A DNA stretch of 6,112 bases from Candidatus Zipacnadia bacterium (GTDB lineage: Bacteria > Armatimonadota > Zipacnadia > Zipacnadales > Zipacnadaceae), in contig JALGTI010000201.1 of NCBI GenBank assembly GCA_029821455.1, positions 1 to 6,112 of the forward strand. The letters are read 5' to 3'. The translations under genes were made by a program, and so were the position numbers. Shown in pieces: positions 1 through 6,112 of this stretch. The number at the start of each line of letters is the position of its first letter. Position 1 is the stretch's first letter. The notes under the pieces are model-generated. The model did not search any database. It was not told the DNA's origin and saw nothing but the letters and a program-made list of their open reading frames with translations.

Positions 1-841
1 GCACCTCATAGCCCGCCTCTTTGCAGCGCGCGGCGGCGGTCAGCCGCTCACGCAGGGAGGCGGTGCCACGCTCCATTGTCCGGACAATCTCGTCGGCATT
101 CAGGGACCAGGTCACCACAATGTCATCGTAGCGCAGGCGTCCCGCCTGTGAGGTCCCTCGCTGCCCGGCTGCCTGTCCCACGCGGGCTAACTCCAACAGG
201 TTCTCAACCGCCGCCGACTTTGTCAGATAGATGAGGCGGGCGTTGGGCTGCTCTACCAGCGCAGGGATGAGTATCCGCGAGGAGTTGGTGATGGGGTCTA
301 ACTGCAGGCCATCCTGCACTTTGCCGCTGTAAAAGCCGACTGGGCCGGGCTGTTGCTCCAGAGTGCAGAACATCTGGGCCAGCACATCCCCGACATTGGT
401 GAAGATACGAACAGTGGGCGAGAATTTCACGCCAGGGCTGCCGGCCAGATAACAATATGCGCAGTCGTAGAAGCAGAACCACGAGGTGTGATAGGCCAGG
501 TATGGAGCGCACAAGACGCCGTGCCTTGCTTCAGGGTCACGATTGATATGCAGGGGCCGCCCGATGCTGCCCAGCACCAGCGTGGCCTTACCCCATTTCA
601 GTCTGTCGCGCTGCGTGTCCCCTGGTACAGACAGACGATTGTGCGGTACATCCCGGCGGTCAATGACCTCAGCCTCGGGAAACGCAGCGATGAGGCGCTC
701 GCAGTAGATCTGCTGAGGCGGCGAGGCATCACAGCCACGGGTGAGCACAACGCGCTCCGGCTGCCAGCCAAGCAGCTTTGGCCGCAGGGGAGTGCTGGTC
801 ATAACCTCGGCGCTGATGTCGTGCAGATCGGCGCGCGTCAT
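1..841 (-). CDS. Radical SAM protein of the spore photoproduct lyase (SplB) family, C-terminus cut by window edge
   Basis: The 280 residues in view match the SplB / DNA-repair-photolyase-like family (COG1533). The radical SAM cluster motif CX3CX2C is at Cys123, Cys127 and Cys130 (FCFYDCAYCYL) and would hold a [4Fe-4S] cluster that cleaves S-adenosylmethionine. Further family blocks are TLVLGSIGRPL (about 87-97), DGLQLDPIT (177-185), LTKSAAVENLL and VVTWSLN, followed by a TAS...R..AA....GY stretch at the end. B. subtilis SPL is about 340 residues, so some 60-70 C-terminal residues lie outside the window. The ATG at 839-841 is the first possible start after an in-frame stop at 863-865, and it overlaps the TGA of the upstream deacetylase (ATGA), which suggests translational coupling; no strong separate ribosome site is seen. 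Aligning from memory with B. subtilis SPL, the H-atom-donor Cys141 falls at Lys174, so true spore photoproduct repair is doubtful. The family is clear; the substrate is unknown. Confidence 0.88.
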   Translation of the reverse strand, partial: MTRADLHDISAEVMTSTPLRPKLLGWQPERVVLTRGCDASPPQQIYCERLIAAFPEAEVIDRRDVPHNRLSVPGDTQRDRLKWGKATLVLGSIGRPLHINRDPEARHGVLCAPYLAYHTSWFCFYDCAYCYLAGSPGVKFSPTVRIFTNVGDVLAQMFCTLEQQPGPVGFYSGKVQDGLQLDPITNSSRILIPALVEQPNARLIYLTKSAAVENLLELARVGQAAGQRGTSQAGRLRYDDIVVTWSLNADEIVRTMERGTASLRERLTAAARCKEAGYEV

Positions 842-1740
842 TCCGGCAGCGGCCCTATCAACTCATCAACGGTGACGAAGGTGTAGCCTTTAGCCCGCAG
901 GACACTCACTATTCCCGGCAGTGCCTCGATGGTGCTACTGACACCGTCGTGCAGCGAGATGATGCAGCCTGGTTTGGCTCGAGTCAACACCCGCTGCCGC
1001 ACCGTCTCGGCATCAGAGAGGGCGTAGTCGCCGATGGTGACCAGGCCCTCCACCAGAATGTGATGTGCCTGCCAGGCCAGGGCGCGAATGTGGGCATCTG
1101 ATTGCCCGCCGGGGGCGCGGAGCAGGTGCGGGCGCAAGCCGGTGGCTACTTCAATTGCAGCGGCACTGCGTTGAATCTCGTCGGTGATTATCCAGTCTTC
1201 CAGCCCGGTCAGTCGTGAGTGGCTATAGGTATGATTCTGGACATTGTGGCCCTCGGCTGTCGCGCGTTGGGCCAGATGCGGAAAGCCCGTCACCTTAAAG
1301 CCAATGGCAAAGAAGGTCACCGGGATGCCCAGCTCTTTCAGCGTATCCAGAGTCTTTGGCGTGTGCAGCGCAAATGGAAAATCGTCGAAAGCGAGGGCGA
1401 TCAGCTTCTTGTCTGCCTGAAGCTGATGGAGCGCCTCCCGCGCATCAGCCGCGAAGGGGTCAGCGGGACCAGCCAGCGCCAGTACCTTGCGATACTGGGC
1501 CATTGCCACCTCTGCCTTGCCATCTTCCTGGAGCAGCCAGCCGAGGGCATAATTGGCCTCGATGTGGGATGGCTCGATGGCCAGGGCCTCGGACAGAAGC
1601 TGCCGCGCGGTTTCGCTATCGCCGCTGACCTCTGCCTCGAGCGCCCGCTGAACAAGCCTATCGGTGTCTTCGTTTGCGACAGCCGGCCAACCGACAACCA
1701 AGAGCGCCAGCAGCCCGGCGGCCAGCAACGACCCTCGCAT
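838..1740 (-). CDS. Exported TPR-polysaccharide deacetylase (NodB/CE4 domain)
   Basis: This 300-residue protein should remove acetyl groups from an N-acetylated polysaccharide or peptidoglycan outside the cytoplasm. Residues 1-22 form a signal peptide with an AVA cleavage site. Residues about 24-108 form helical TPR-like repeats (for example SGDSETARQLLSEALAIEPS, then ANYALGWLLQEDGKAEVAMAQY). The NodB homology domain follows, from about 111 to 297. Its motifs are visible: AFDDFP at 117-122 with the putative base Asp119 and metal ligand Asp120; HTYSH at 170-174 with the two metal His; RAPGG at 208-212; and LHD at 263-265. The metal triad Asp-His-His is therefore intact, although motif 1 has Phe where most members have Gly (DDGP). 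The start lies 6 bases after the stop of the E1 gene; GGTGAT about 9 bases upstream is a plausible ribosome site, so the genes are probably cotranscribed. The natural substrate cannot be read from sequence. Confidence 0.9.
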   Translation of the reverse strand: MRGSLLAAGLLALLVVGWPAVANEDTDRLVQRALEAEVSGDSETARQLLSEALAIEPSHIEANYALGWLLQEDGKAEVAMAQYRKVLALAGPADPFAADAREALHQLQADKKLIALAFDDFPFALHTPKTLDTLKELGIPVTFFAIGFKVTGFPHLAQRATAEGHNVQNHTYSHSRLTGLEDWIITDEIQRSAAAIEVATGLRPHLLRAPGGQSDAHIRALAWQAHHILVEGLVTIGDYALSDAETVRQRVLTRAKPGCIISLHDGVSSTIEALPGIVSVLRAKGYTFVTVDELIGPLPE

Positions 1741-1746
1741 CCCCGT

Positions 1747-4023
1747 CTACATCACCGCCTTGATGCCATCCAGAATGCGCTCAGGGGTGGGCATATTGAG
1801 CTGCTCCAACGGTGGGGCCATCGGCGGCGGGACATCAAAGGCCGCCACTATCCGGGCCGGTGCCTTCAGGTCGCCAAAGCAGCACTCCTGAAGCTTGAAT
1901 GCGATATGCTCAGCGAAGCAGCCCGTCTCCGGGGCCTGCTGGACGATGACCAGCCGCCCCGTCTTCTTCACCGATGCCGCGATGGTGTCCACATCCAGCG
2001 GTATGAGCGTGCGCGGGTCAACTACTTCCACGCTGAGGCCCTGCGCGGCTGCCAACTCCGCTGCCTCCATTGCCCGGTAGTACATATATGAATAGGCCAC
2101 CAGCGTCACATCCTCGCCCTCACGAGCCACCGTCGCCAAACCGATGGGAATGGTGTACTCATCCTCGGGCACCTCGCCCCTCTGTGTGTATGAATGCTGG
2201 TGCTCGATAAACACAACTGGATTATCGTCGCGGATGGCCGACTTCAACAGTCCTTTGGCATCATAGGGCGTCGCCGGAGCGATGACCTTCAGCCCCGGTA
2301 TCATTGTCACCACTGCCTCCAGGCTCTGGCTGTGCTGGCCGGCATAACCGCGTCCGCCGCCGATAGTGGTGCGGATCACCAGGGGGATCTTGGCCTTGCC
2401 GCCGAACATATAGCGATGCTTGGCCACCTGGTTGCCCACCTGATCCATCGCCATCAGGATGAAGTCAATGTACATAATCTCGACCACGGGCCGCATTCCC
2501 ACCATCGCTGCCCCGCAGCCGGTCCCGGGAATGGCTGCCTCGGAGATAGCGGTGTTGAAGATGCGCTTGCGGCCAAAGATCTCGAAGACGCCTTTGGTGG
2601 CCGCGAAAGCCCCACCATAGTCGGCCACGTCCTCGCCGTAGACAATCACACGCCGGTCGCGCAGCATCTCCTCGACCAATGCCTCCGCCACGGCGTGGCG
2701 CGTCAGGATCCGGCCCTGGTTATCGCGGCGCACCTTCTCCGGCTTGCTCAGCAGTTCACTCTCCGGCGTCCGCCATTCGTCCCCGATGTCGTCGGAGGTG
2801 GTGTCCGCAAACAGACCCTCGCAGATGGTGGCGGGGTTTGGGTCAGTGGCATTGTAGGCAAACAACGTCGCCCGCTCGATTCGCTCCTGGGCGAGCTTTC
2901 GGTGCCTTTCGATAGCATCCGGCGATAGCAGCCCCGTTTCCAGCAGTTGCTGGCTGTAGGTGGTGATGGGGTCAATGGCGTGCCAGGCTGCCTCTTCTTG
3001 CTTGCTACGATACGTCTCGCGGTTATCCGAGAGCGAATGTCCCATATAGCGATAGGTCAGGCATTCCAACAGGACCGGCCCATCACCATTCCTGCATCGC
3101 TGTGCCGCACCGCTGACAGCATCGCGCACGGCCAGCACATCCATCCCGTTGACGACCTCGGCATGCATTGAGTCATGGTCATAGCCGGCCCCGCGTCGGG
3201 CCAGCCGGTCAATGCCAGTGACCTCCCCGACCTGCTGACCAGTCATTCCGTACTGATTATTCTCAATCAGGTAGATGACCGGGCAGCCGCGCTCGAACTG
3301 GGCCATTGAAGCGAAGTTCATCGCTTCATGGGCAATGCCATTGTTAGCGGCGCCATCCCCCACCAGGCAGACGCAGATGCGGTCCGTCCCCAGCATCTGC
3401 GCCCCCATCGCCGCACCCGTGGCGATGGCATAGGAGCCACCGACGATCGCATTGGCCCCTAGATGCCCCATATTGAAGTCAGCGATGTGCATCCCGCCAC
3501 CCCGGCCCCGGCAATAGCCCTCCTCCTTACCGAACAGTTCAGCCATCGTGCGGTTGAGGTGCTCCTGCATGGCACAGTCCAGCAGGCCGGGCCGGTCAGA
3601 TATATCCACTTCCGCCGCTTCACTGATGAATTCAGCCAACTGCTCGGGGCTAGCGGCATCAAGCCAAAACGCGCCCTTGGCGATGGAATGGCCGTGGCCG
3701 CGATGGGTAGAGGTAATGTAGTCATCCGGACGGATAGCACTCATACAGCCTACTGCCACACCCTCCTGCCCCATCGAAAGGTGCGATGCCCCGGTGAACT
3801 TGTACTGCTTGAGCGGTTCGAAGTCACCCTTGCGGAGCCTGACGATCATCTCCTCAAAGCAGCGGATGTGGAGCATGTGCTCCAGCAGCTTGATCGCCAG
3901 CACCCGGTCGAGACCGGCCTCCAGCTCTGAAGCGAGGTTGCCCTCGTAAGCGAATTTGATAACCGGCGCAAAGGTGATCTCCCCAGGGATGAACTCTGGC
4001 ATGACATTAATGTCGAGTGGCAT
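1747..4023 (-). CDS. Fused E1 alpha/beta thiamine-diphosphate 2-oxoacid dehydrogenase
   Basis: A single 758-residue chain carries both halves of the E1 component of a pyruvate/acetoin/branched-chain 2-oxoacid dehydrogenase complex. E1 decarboxylates a 2-oxoacid on thiamine diphosphate and passes the acyl group to a lipoyl E2. The alpha half is about 40-400: HRGHGH at 107-112, the Mg-TPP motif GDG at 222-224 ending in ENNQYG at 254-259, and the phosphorylation-loop-like stretch RYMGHSLSDNRETYR at 325-339. A linker of about 400-438 joins the beta half, about 439-758: YGEDVADYGG (462-471), the TPP-activating Glu495 in AISEAAIPG, AGQHSQ with His564, PGLKVIAPAT, and a typical C-terminal transketolase domain with VDPRTLIPLD (668-677). 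All key residues look present. About 36 extra residues lie between 118 and 157. GGAGGA stands 8 bases before the ATG. No E2, E3 or lipoyl gene is in view, so the acceptor and the exact 2-oxoacid are unknown. Confidence 0.95.
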   Translation of the reverse strand: MPLDINVMPEFIPGEITFAPVIKFAYEGNLASELEAGLDRVLAIKLLEHMLHIRCFEEMIVRLRKGDFEPLKQYKFTGASHLSMGQEGVAVGCMSAIRPDDYITSTHRGHGHSIAKGAFWLDAASPEQLAEFISEAAEVDISDRPGLLDCAMQEHLNRTMAELFGKEEGYCRGRGGGMHIADFNMGHLGANAIVGGSYAIATGAAMGAQMLGTDRICVCLVGDGAANNGIAHEAMNFASMAQFERGCPVIYLIENNQYGMTGQQVGEVTGIDRLARRGAGYDHDSMHAEVVNGMDVLAVRDAVSGAAQRCRNGDGPVLLECLTYRYMGHSLSDNRETYRSKQEEAAWHAIDPITTYSQQLLETGLLSPDAIERHRKLAQERIERATLFAYNATDPNPATICEGLFADTTSDDIGDEWRTPESELLSKPEKVRRDNQGRILTRHAVAEALVEEMLRDRRVIVYGEDVADYGGAFAATKGVFEIFGRKRIFNTAISEAAIPGTGCGAAMVGMRPVVEIMYIDFILMAMDQVGNQVAKHRYMFGGKAKIPLVIRTTIGGGRGYAGQHSQSLEAVVTMIPGLKVIAPATPYDAKGLLKSAIRDDNPVVFIEHQHSYTQRGEVPEDEYTIPIGLATVAREGEDVTLVAYSYMYYRAMEAAELAAAQGLSVEVVDPRTLIPLDVDTIAASVKKTGRLVIVQQAPETGCFAEHIAFKLQECCFGDLKAPARIVAAFDVPPPMAPPLEQLNMPTPERILDGIKAVM

Positions 4024-4031
4024 TGCAACAA

Positions 4032-4037
4032 TCCTCC
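4032..4037 (-). promoter_or_regulatory. Ribosome binding site of the fused E1 gene
   Basis: On the minus strand GGAGGA is separated by 8 bases from the ATG at 4021-4023. It is the strongest Shine-Dalgarno match in the window and fixes the E1 start, even though the N-terminal 35 or so residues are weakly conserved relative to the family. Confidence 0.7.
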
Positions 4038-4064
4038 GATACGGGTATTGAACATTCTGTGAGC

Positions 4065-4093
4065 CGTTGCCATTCCTCAGTCAATCGGCAACG
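4065..4093 (-). promoter_or_regulatory. Intercistronic hairpin between the secreted-protein gene and the E1 gene
   Basis: CGTTGCC and GGCAACG form a perfect 7-base-pair stem around a 15-base loop. Three more pairs can form inside the loop if one base is bulged. It starts about 19 bases after the stop of the 4113-5264 gene and ends about 40 bases before the E1 start. No run of T follows on the minus strand, so it is not a convincing intrinsic terminator. It could be an mRNA-stabilising or processing hairpin, or an operator. The 89-base gap (4024-4112) holds no other clear element; TTGACT at 4079-4084 could be a -35 box, but no good -10 box lies at normal spacing. Confidence 0.4.
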
Positions 4094-4112
4094 TTATGAT
4101 CTTGTTCGCTCG

Positions 4113-5264
4113 CTATTCCGGGCCCACCGCGATCAGGTCATCCAGCCACAGCGTGTTCTGGACCGCCTCGCCGTCAGCCATCGCCTTGAAATCAGCCACC
4201 ATCACGGAACTGATCTGGTCAGCGTCCAACTGCCCATTCTCGTCAATCTTGTCTTCACCAAGCGTGAAGTCGGCGAAATCAAGCTGCACCCGTTCCCACG
4301 GCTGTAGCCCGCGAACCTGTACGACAGTATTGTACTCTGACTTGTCCTCCTCACCGATACCCACCAGCAGCGTGGCATCTCCCCCTGAGCCAACGAGGAA
4401 TTCAAGCCGCTCCATTCCGGCCAGCCGTCCCTTGGGCACGCTGCGCATCATCGCCCATAGCTTCCCGGCTGCCATCGAATAGTCTATGCGATAGCACGGC
4501 CCGGCCTCCGAACTCTCCGGGTCAACTATCATCGTCGTGTCTGCTCCTAGGCTTACCCATCTGTACGCCTCCTCATCACACGTGTCCACCACCACTGCGC
4601 GCTGGCCTTGGGGTATCTCCGCATCTGGCTGCGCATCCCGGATCACCTCAGCCCGCGAGAGCACCACGTCATCCAGCCACGTGATCTGTGCATCGGCCGG
4701 GACCAGCTCGAATGGCGATTCCGGGGTGGCTGTCATCTGACTGAAGAACATCCACGCATCAACCAGAGCGATGTTCCTGACCTGCTCCGGGTCAAGCTGG
4801 CCATTCTCATCCACGGAATTGTCCATGTCCAGGCCGAAATCATCTAGCGACAGCGTTATCTCGTGCCAGACTCCAGGCTGTATGCGCAACGGGCACATAT
4901 AGTTGGAGCCATCCTCTTCACTCATCGCCACCACCAGCGTCACGCTATTGGCGGTCCCGATGGCGAACCTGAGCGACCGCATTCCCGGCGCCCCGCCAGG
5001 CAAGGGAACGGCCAGCAGCCCTGGCATCTGGCCAGGCACCATTCCCCGCTGGGTGTACTCAAACTTCAGGCTGCCCTGACCGCTATGAACCTCCTCAGCC
5101 ACGCCCGTCACGCCCAGCATCGCCTCCGTATCTAGCGTCAACCAGCCCTCTATCCCCTCCTCAAAGCCGTATTCGACTATCGTGTCCTCCTGCTGCGCGG
5201 TGGCCGTTGTTAAGGCCACCACGCTCAGTGCTACCGCCAACACCAAGCACATATGTCCGCGCAT
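4113..5264 (-). CDS. Secreted protein with two tandem carbohydrate-binding-like beta-sandwich domains
   Basis: The product (383 residues) has a signal peptide at 1-23 (hydrophobic core, then TATA before QQ) and should be exported. The rest is two copies of one domain, about 31-206 and 222-382, joined by a short polar linker. Matching blocks, first versus second copy, are TLVVAMSEEDGSNY (109-122) and TLLVGIGEEDKSEY (298-311), VDENGQLDPEQV (151-162) and IDENGQLDADQI (340-351), and the last strand WLDDVVLS and WLDDLIAV. The all-beta pattern ending in WLDD resembles CBM11/CIA30-type jelly rolls, so glycan binding is an inference; no catalytic motif was recognised. I prefer the ATG at 5262-5264 because GGAAGGTGAG lies 5-8 bases upstream. 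A GTG at 5271-5273 would add three residues but has poor spacing. It faces the gene at 5419 and lies 89 bases upstream of the E1 gene on the same strand, so it may lead that operon. Confidence 0.82.
   Translation of the reverse strand: MRGHMCLVLAVALSVVALTTATAQQEDTIVEYGFEEGIEGWLTLDTEAMLGVTGVAEEVHSGQGSLKFEYTQRGMVPGQMPGLLAVPLPGGAPGMRSLRFAIGTANSVTLVVAMSEEDGSNYMCPLRIQPGVWHEITLSLDDFGLDMDNSVDENGQLDPEQVRNIALVDAWMFFSQMTATPESPFELVPADAQITWLDDVVLSRAEVIRDAQPDAEIPQGQRAVVVDTCDEEAYRWVSLGADTTMIVDPESSEAGPCYRIDYSMAAGKLWAMMRSVPKGRLAGMERLEFLVGSGGDATLLVGIGEEDKSEYNTVVQVRGLQPWERVQLDFADFTLGEDKIDENGQLDADQISSVMVADFKAMADGEAVQNTLWLDDLIAVGPE
4119..4601 (-). repeat. Second copy of the internally duplicated beta-sandwich domain
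   Basis: This is the C-terminal repeat unit of the secreted protein (residues about 222-382). It aligns with the first unit through the EED block, the IDENGQLDADQI block and the terminal WLDDLIAV strand. Over the 36 bases coding for the DENGQLD block (4212-4247 against 4779-4814) the two copies share identical codons at only a few positions, so the duplication is old. Confidence 0.6.
4647..5174 (-). repeat. First copy of the internally duplicated beta-sandwich domain
   Basis: This is the N-terminal repeat unit of the secreted protein (residues about 31-206). It opens with YGFEEGIEGW, a start common in carbohydrate-binding jelly rolls, and holds the matching EED and DENGQLD blocks. It is somewhat longer than the second copy because of extra residues before the last strand (around TATPESPFELVPAD). 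Confidence 0.6.
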
Positions 5265-5418
5265 CTCTCTCACCTTCCTTTGCTGTAACGCAGCGCCAGC
5301 GCTGCCGCCGCGTTGGACGCACCGCTCTGCCTACGCATTCCGATCTGGTTCATGAAGGGATTGGCCCCTCGCCGCACGAACACTCATTGTACCGATAACC
5401 AAATGGAGTGAGCATACG
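5265..5418. promoter_or_regulatory. Divergent intergenic region, presumed promoters for both flanking genes
   Basis: These 154 bases separate two divergent genes, so promoters for both directions should lie here. Matches to the sigma-70 consensus are weak. For the minus strand, TACAAT (5386-5391) is a good -10 box, with a poor -35 (TGCTCA, 5409-5414) at 17 bases. For the plus strand, TTGGCC (5361-5366) and CATTGT (5385-5390) are only partial matches. For the plus-strand gene, GGAGTGAG at 5405-5412 gives a reasonable ribosome site 6-10 bases before the ATG at 5419. No riboswitch or known operator was recognised. Confidence 0.4.
5290..5305. repeat. GC-rich 7-bp inverted repeat in the divergent intergenic region
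   Basis: GCAGCGC and GCGCTGC are perfect reverse complements separated by two bases; as RNA this would fold as a 6-bp stem with a 4-base loop. It lies about 25 bases upstream of the secreted-protein start, so it could be a repressor operator or a 5' leader hairpin. A second, weaker pairing, AACGC (5287-5291) with GCGTT (5310-5314), encloses it. In GC-rich DNA such dyads can arise by chance. Confidence 0.4.
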
Positions 5419-6112
5419 ATGGCAACTGAGATGTCTTCCAAAGAGCGCCTGCTTGCGACAATGGACTTTGCGCAAACTGATCGTGTACCCATCGTATTGC
5501 GCAATGTCGTGCCCCTTCAACACAACTGGAGCGACCTAGTGGGCCGCGCCGAATATCTCTTGGGCCTGGGCATTGACGATATCTTCCGATTCGGCCCGCC
5601 GTGGCCGTATCACCCAGAAGTGACGGTGGAAAGCTGGTGCGAACAGGCCACGCCGTATCCTATAGATAACTGACGACTGGCAGACTGATGACCTGCCCCT
5701 GATGGCCGACCAACTGTGGCCACGGACAGTCGAGCCGCTTGTTAAGTCCGAGGCTGACCTCGACGCCCTCGACTACATCCTCTACGATCCGCGCAAGGCC
5801 GACCTTGGTGATTTCCGTCAGCAGGCAGCCGAATGGAAGCAAGAGTGCGAGCGCCTGGGAGTGCTGTTCGAGGGCGCGATGTCTACTGCAGGTCTGCACG
5901 TGATGAGCTTCCTGGGCCCCAAGTGGATGCTGTTCACCATCCGCGACAACCCCGGACTGGTGCAAGAAGCACTACGCCGCACTCAGGCCTGGACCCGCGC
6001 CGGGCTGGAACTGTTGCTCGACCTCGGAGTTGACTCGGTGTACTTCAGTGGCTGCTATGAAACAGTTGACTTCTGGGCCCCGACTGATGTGCGTGACCTC
6101 TTCCTGCCGCTG
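5419..6112 (+). pseudogene. Uroporphyrinogen decarboxylase superfamily (MtaA/CmuA-like) gene, frameshifted and cut by window edge
   Basis: The first part, 84 codons from ATG 5419, opens with SSKERLLATMDFAQTDRVPI (residues 6-25), the typical N-terminus of URO-D-like proteins (PF01208), and ends at a TGA at 5671-5673. The homology then continues in the +1 frame from about 5666-5672 to the window end with no stop, through TDDWQTDDLPLMADQLWPR, a DLDALDYILYDP block and FEGAMSTAG, to LELLLDLGVDSVYFSGCYETVDFW. The +1 frame has a TAG at 5663-5665, so the switch lies in 5665-5671. The usual family segment with a TPxGxL-like motif between these parts seems absent, which suggests a short out-of-frame deletion. 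The second part has no ribosome site before its first ATG (5702). Relatives include corrinoid-dependent methyltransferases and true heme-pathway UroD. The N-terminus looks more like the former group, but the zinc-ligand region is outside the window. A sequencing error is also possible. Confidence 0.8.

Noticed and set aside
353..886. Plus-strand open frame of 177 codons
   Set aside because: It lies antisense to the SPL-family gene, whose motifs are unmistakable on the minus strand. Its translation matches no family I recognise, and it has no convincing ribosome site.
1219..2091. Plus-strand open frame of 290 codons
   Set aside because: It spans the deacetylase and E1 genes on the opposite strand, rich in Arg, Gly, Leu and His as GC-rich shadow frames are. 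It shows no domain and crosses a real gene boundary.
2194..2928. Plus-strand open frame of 244 codons
   Set aside because: It lies wholly antisense to the E1 coding sequence, whose TPP and transketolase motifs are clear. The translation is His- and Arg-rich without a recognisable fold.
5671..5673. TGA read as selenocysteine
   Set aside because: Frame 0 meets further stops soon after (TGA TGA at about 5686-5691) and the homology continues in another frame, so readthrough would not restore the protein.
5662..5677. Programmed +1 frameshift in the URO-D-like gene (AAC TGA C, similar to the UGAC stop context of prfB)
   Set aside because: No slippery codon like CTT precedes the stop, re-pairing of the AAC-reading tRNA on ACT would be poor, no internal Shine-Dalgarno stimulator is seen, and this family is not known for recoding. 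The apparently missing segment also favours a deletion.
5660..5965. Minus-strand open frame of 101 codons
   Set aside because: It is antisense to the resumed URO-D-like reading frame, which carries family motifs throughout this stretch.

Overview
The window is GC-rich bacterial DNA with dense coding, short gaps and canonical Shine-Dalgarno sites. It carries four minus-strand genes, read from about 5264 down to 1, and one plus-strand gene starting at 5419 and running off the right edge. No RNA gene, insertion sequence, CRISPR array or phage gene was seen. The lineage cannot be fixed from sequence alone. A fused alpha/beta E1 dehydrogenase, a MtaA/CmuA-type uroporphyrinogen-decarboxylase-like protein and a secreted tandem beta-sandwich protein together recall environmental groups such as Armatimonadota, Planctomycetota or Hydrogenedentota, but this is inference.

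Minus strand, in order of transcription. A secreted protein made of two copies of a carbohydrate-binding-like beta-sandwich domain (4113-5264) comes first. After an 89-base gap with a small hairpin comes a 758-residue thiamine-diphosphate dehydrogenase in which E1 alpha and E1 beta are fused (1747-4023). Six bases later comes an exported TPR plus NodB-type polysaccharide deacetylase (838-1740). Its stop codon overlaps by 4 bases the start of a radical SAM protein of the spore photoproduct lyase family (1-841), which is cut by the left edge. The last three genes are packed like an operon. Their predicted jobs (2-oxoacid oxidation, envelope glycan editing, radical SAM chemistry) do not form a recognised pathway, and no E2, E3 or lipoyl-domain gene is in view.

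Plus strand. A 154-base divergent intergenic region with a GC-rich dyad precedes a uroporphyrinogen-decarboxylase-superfamily gene (5419 to beyond 6112). Its reading frame breaks at about 5665-5671 and clearly resumes in the +1 frame. The join also seems to lack a conserved family segment, so a small deletion is more likely than a single-base slip.

Points most worth a second look: the broken decarboxylase-like gene; the SPL-family protein with Lys where the B. subtilis enzyme has its H-atom-donor Cys; the roughly 36-residue insertion in the fused E1 near its active-site His loop; and the tandemly duplicated secreted protein. I see no convincing evidence for a wholly new multi-gene system.
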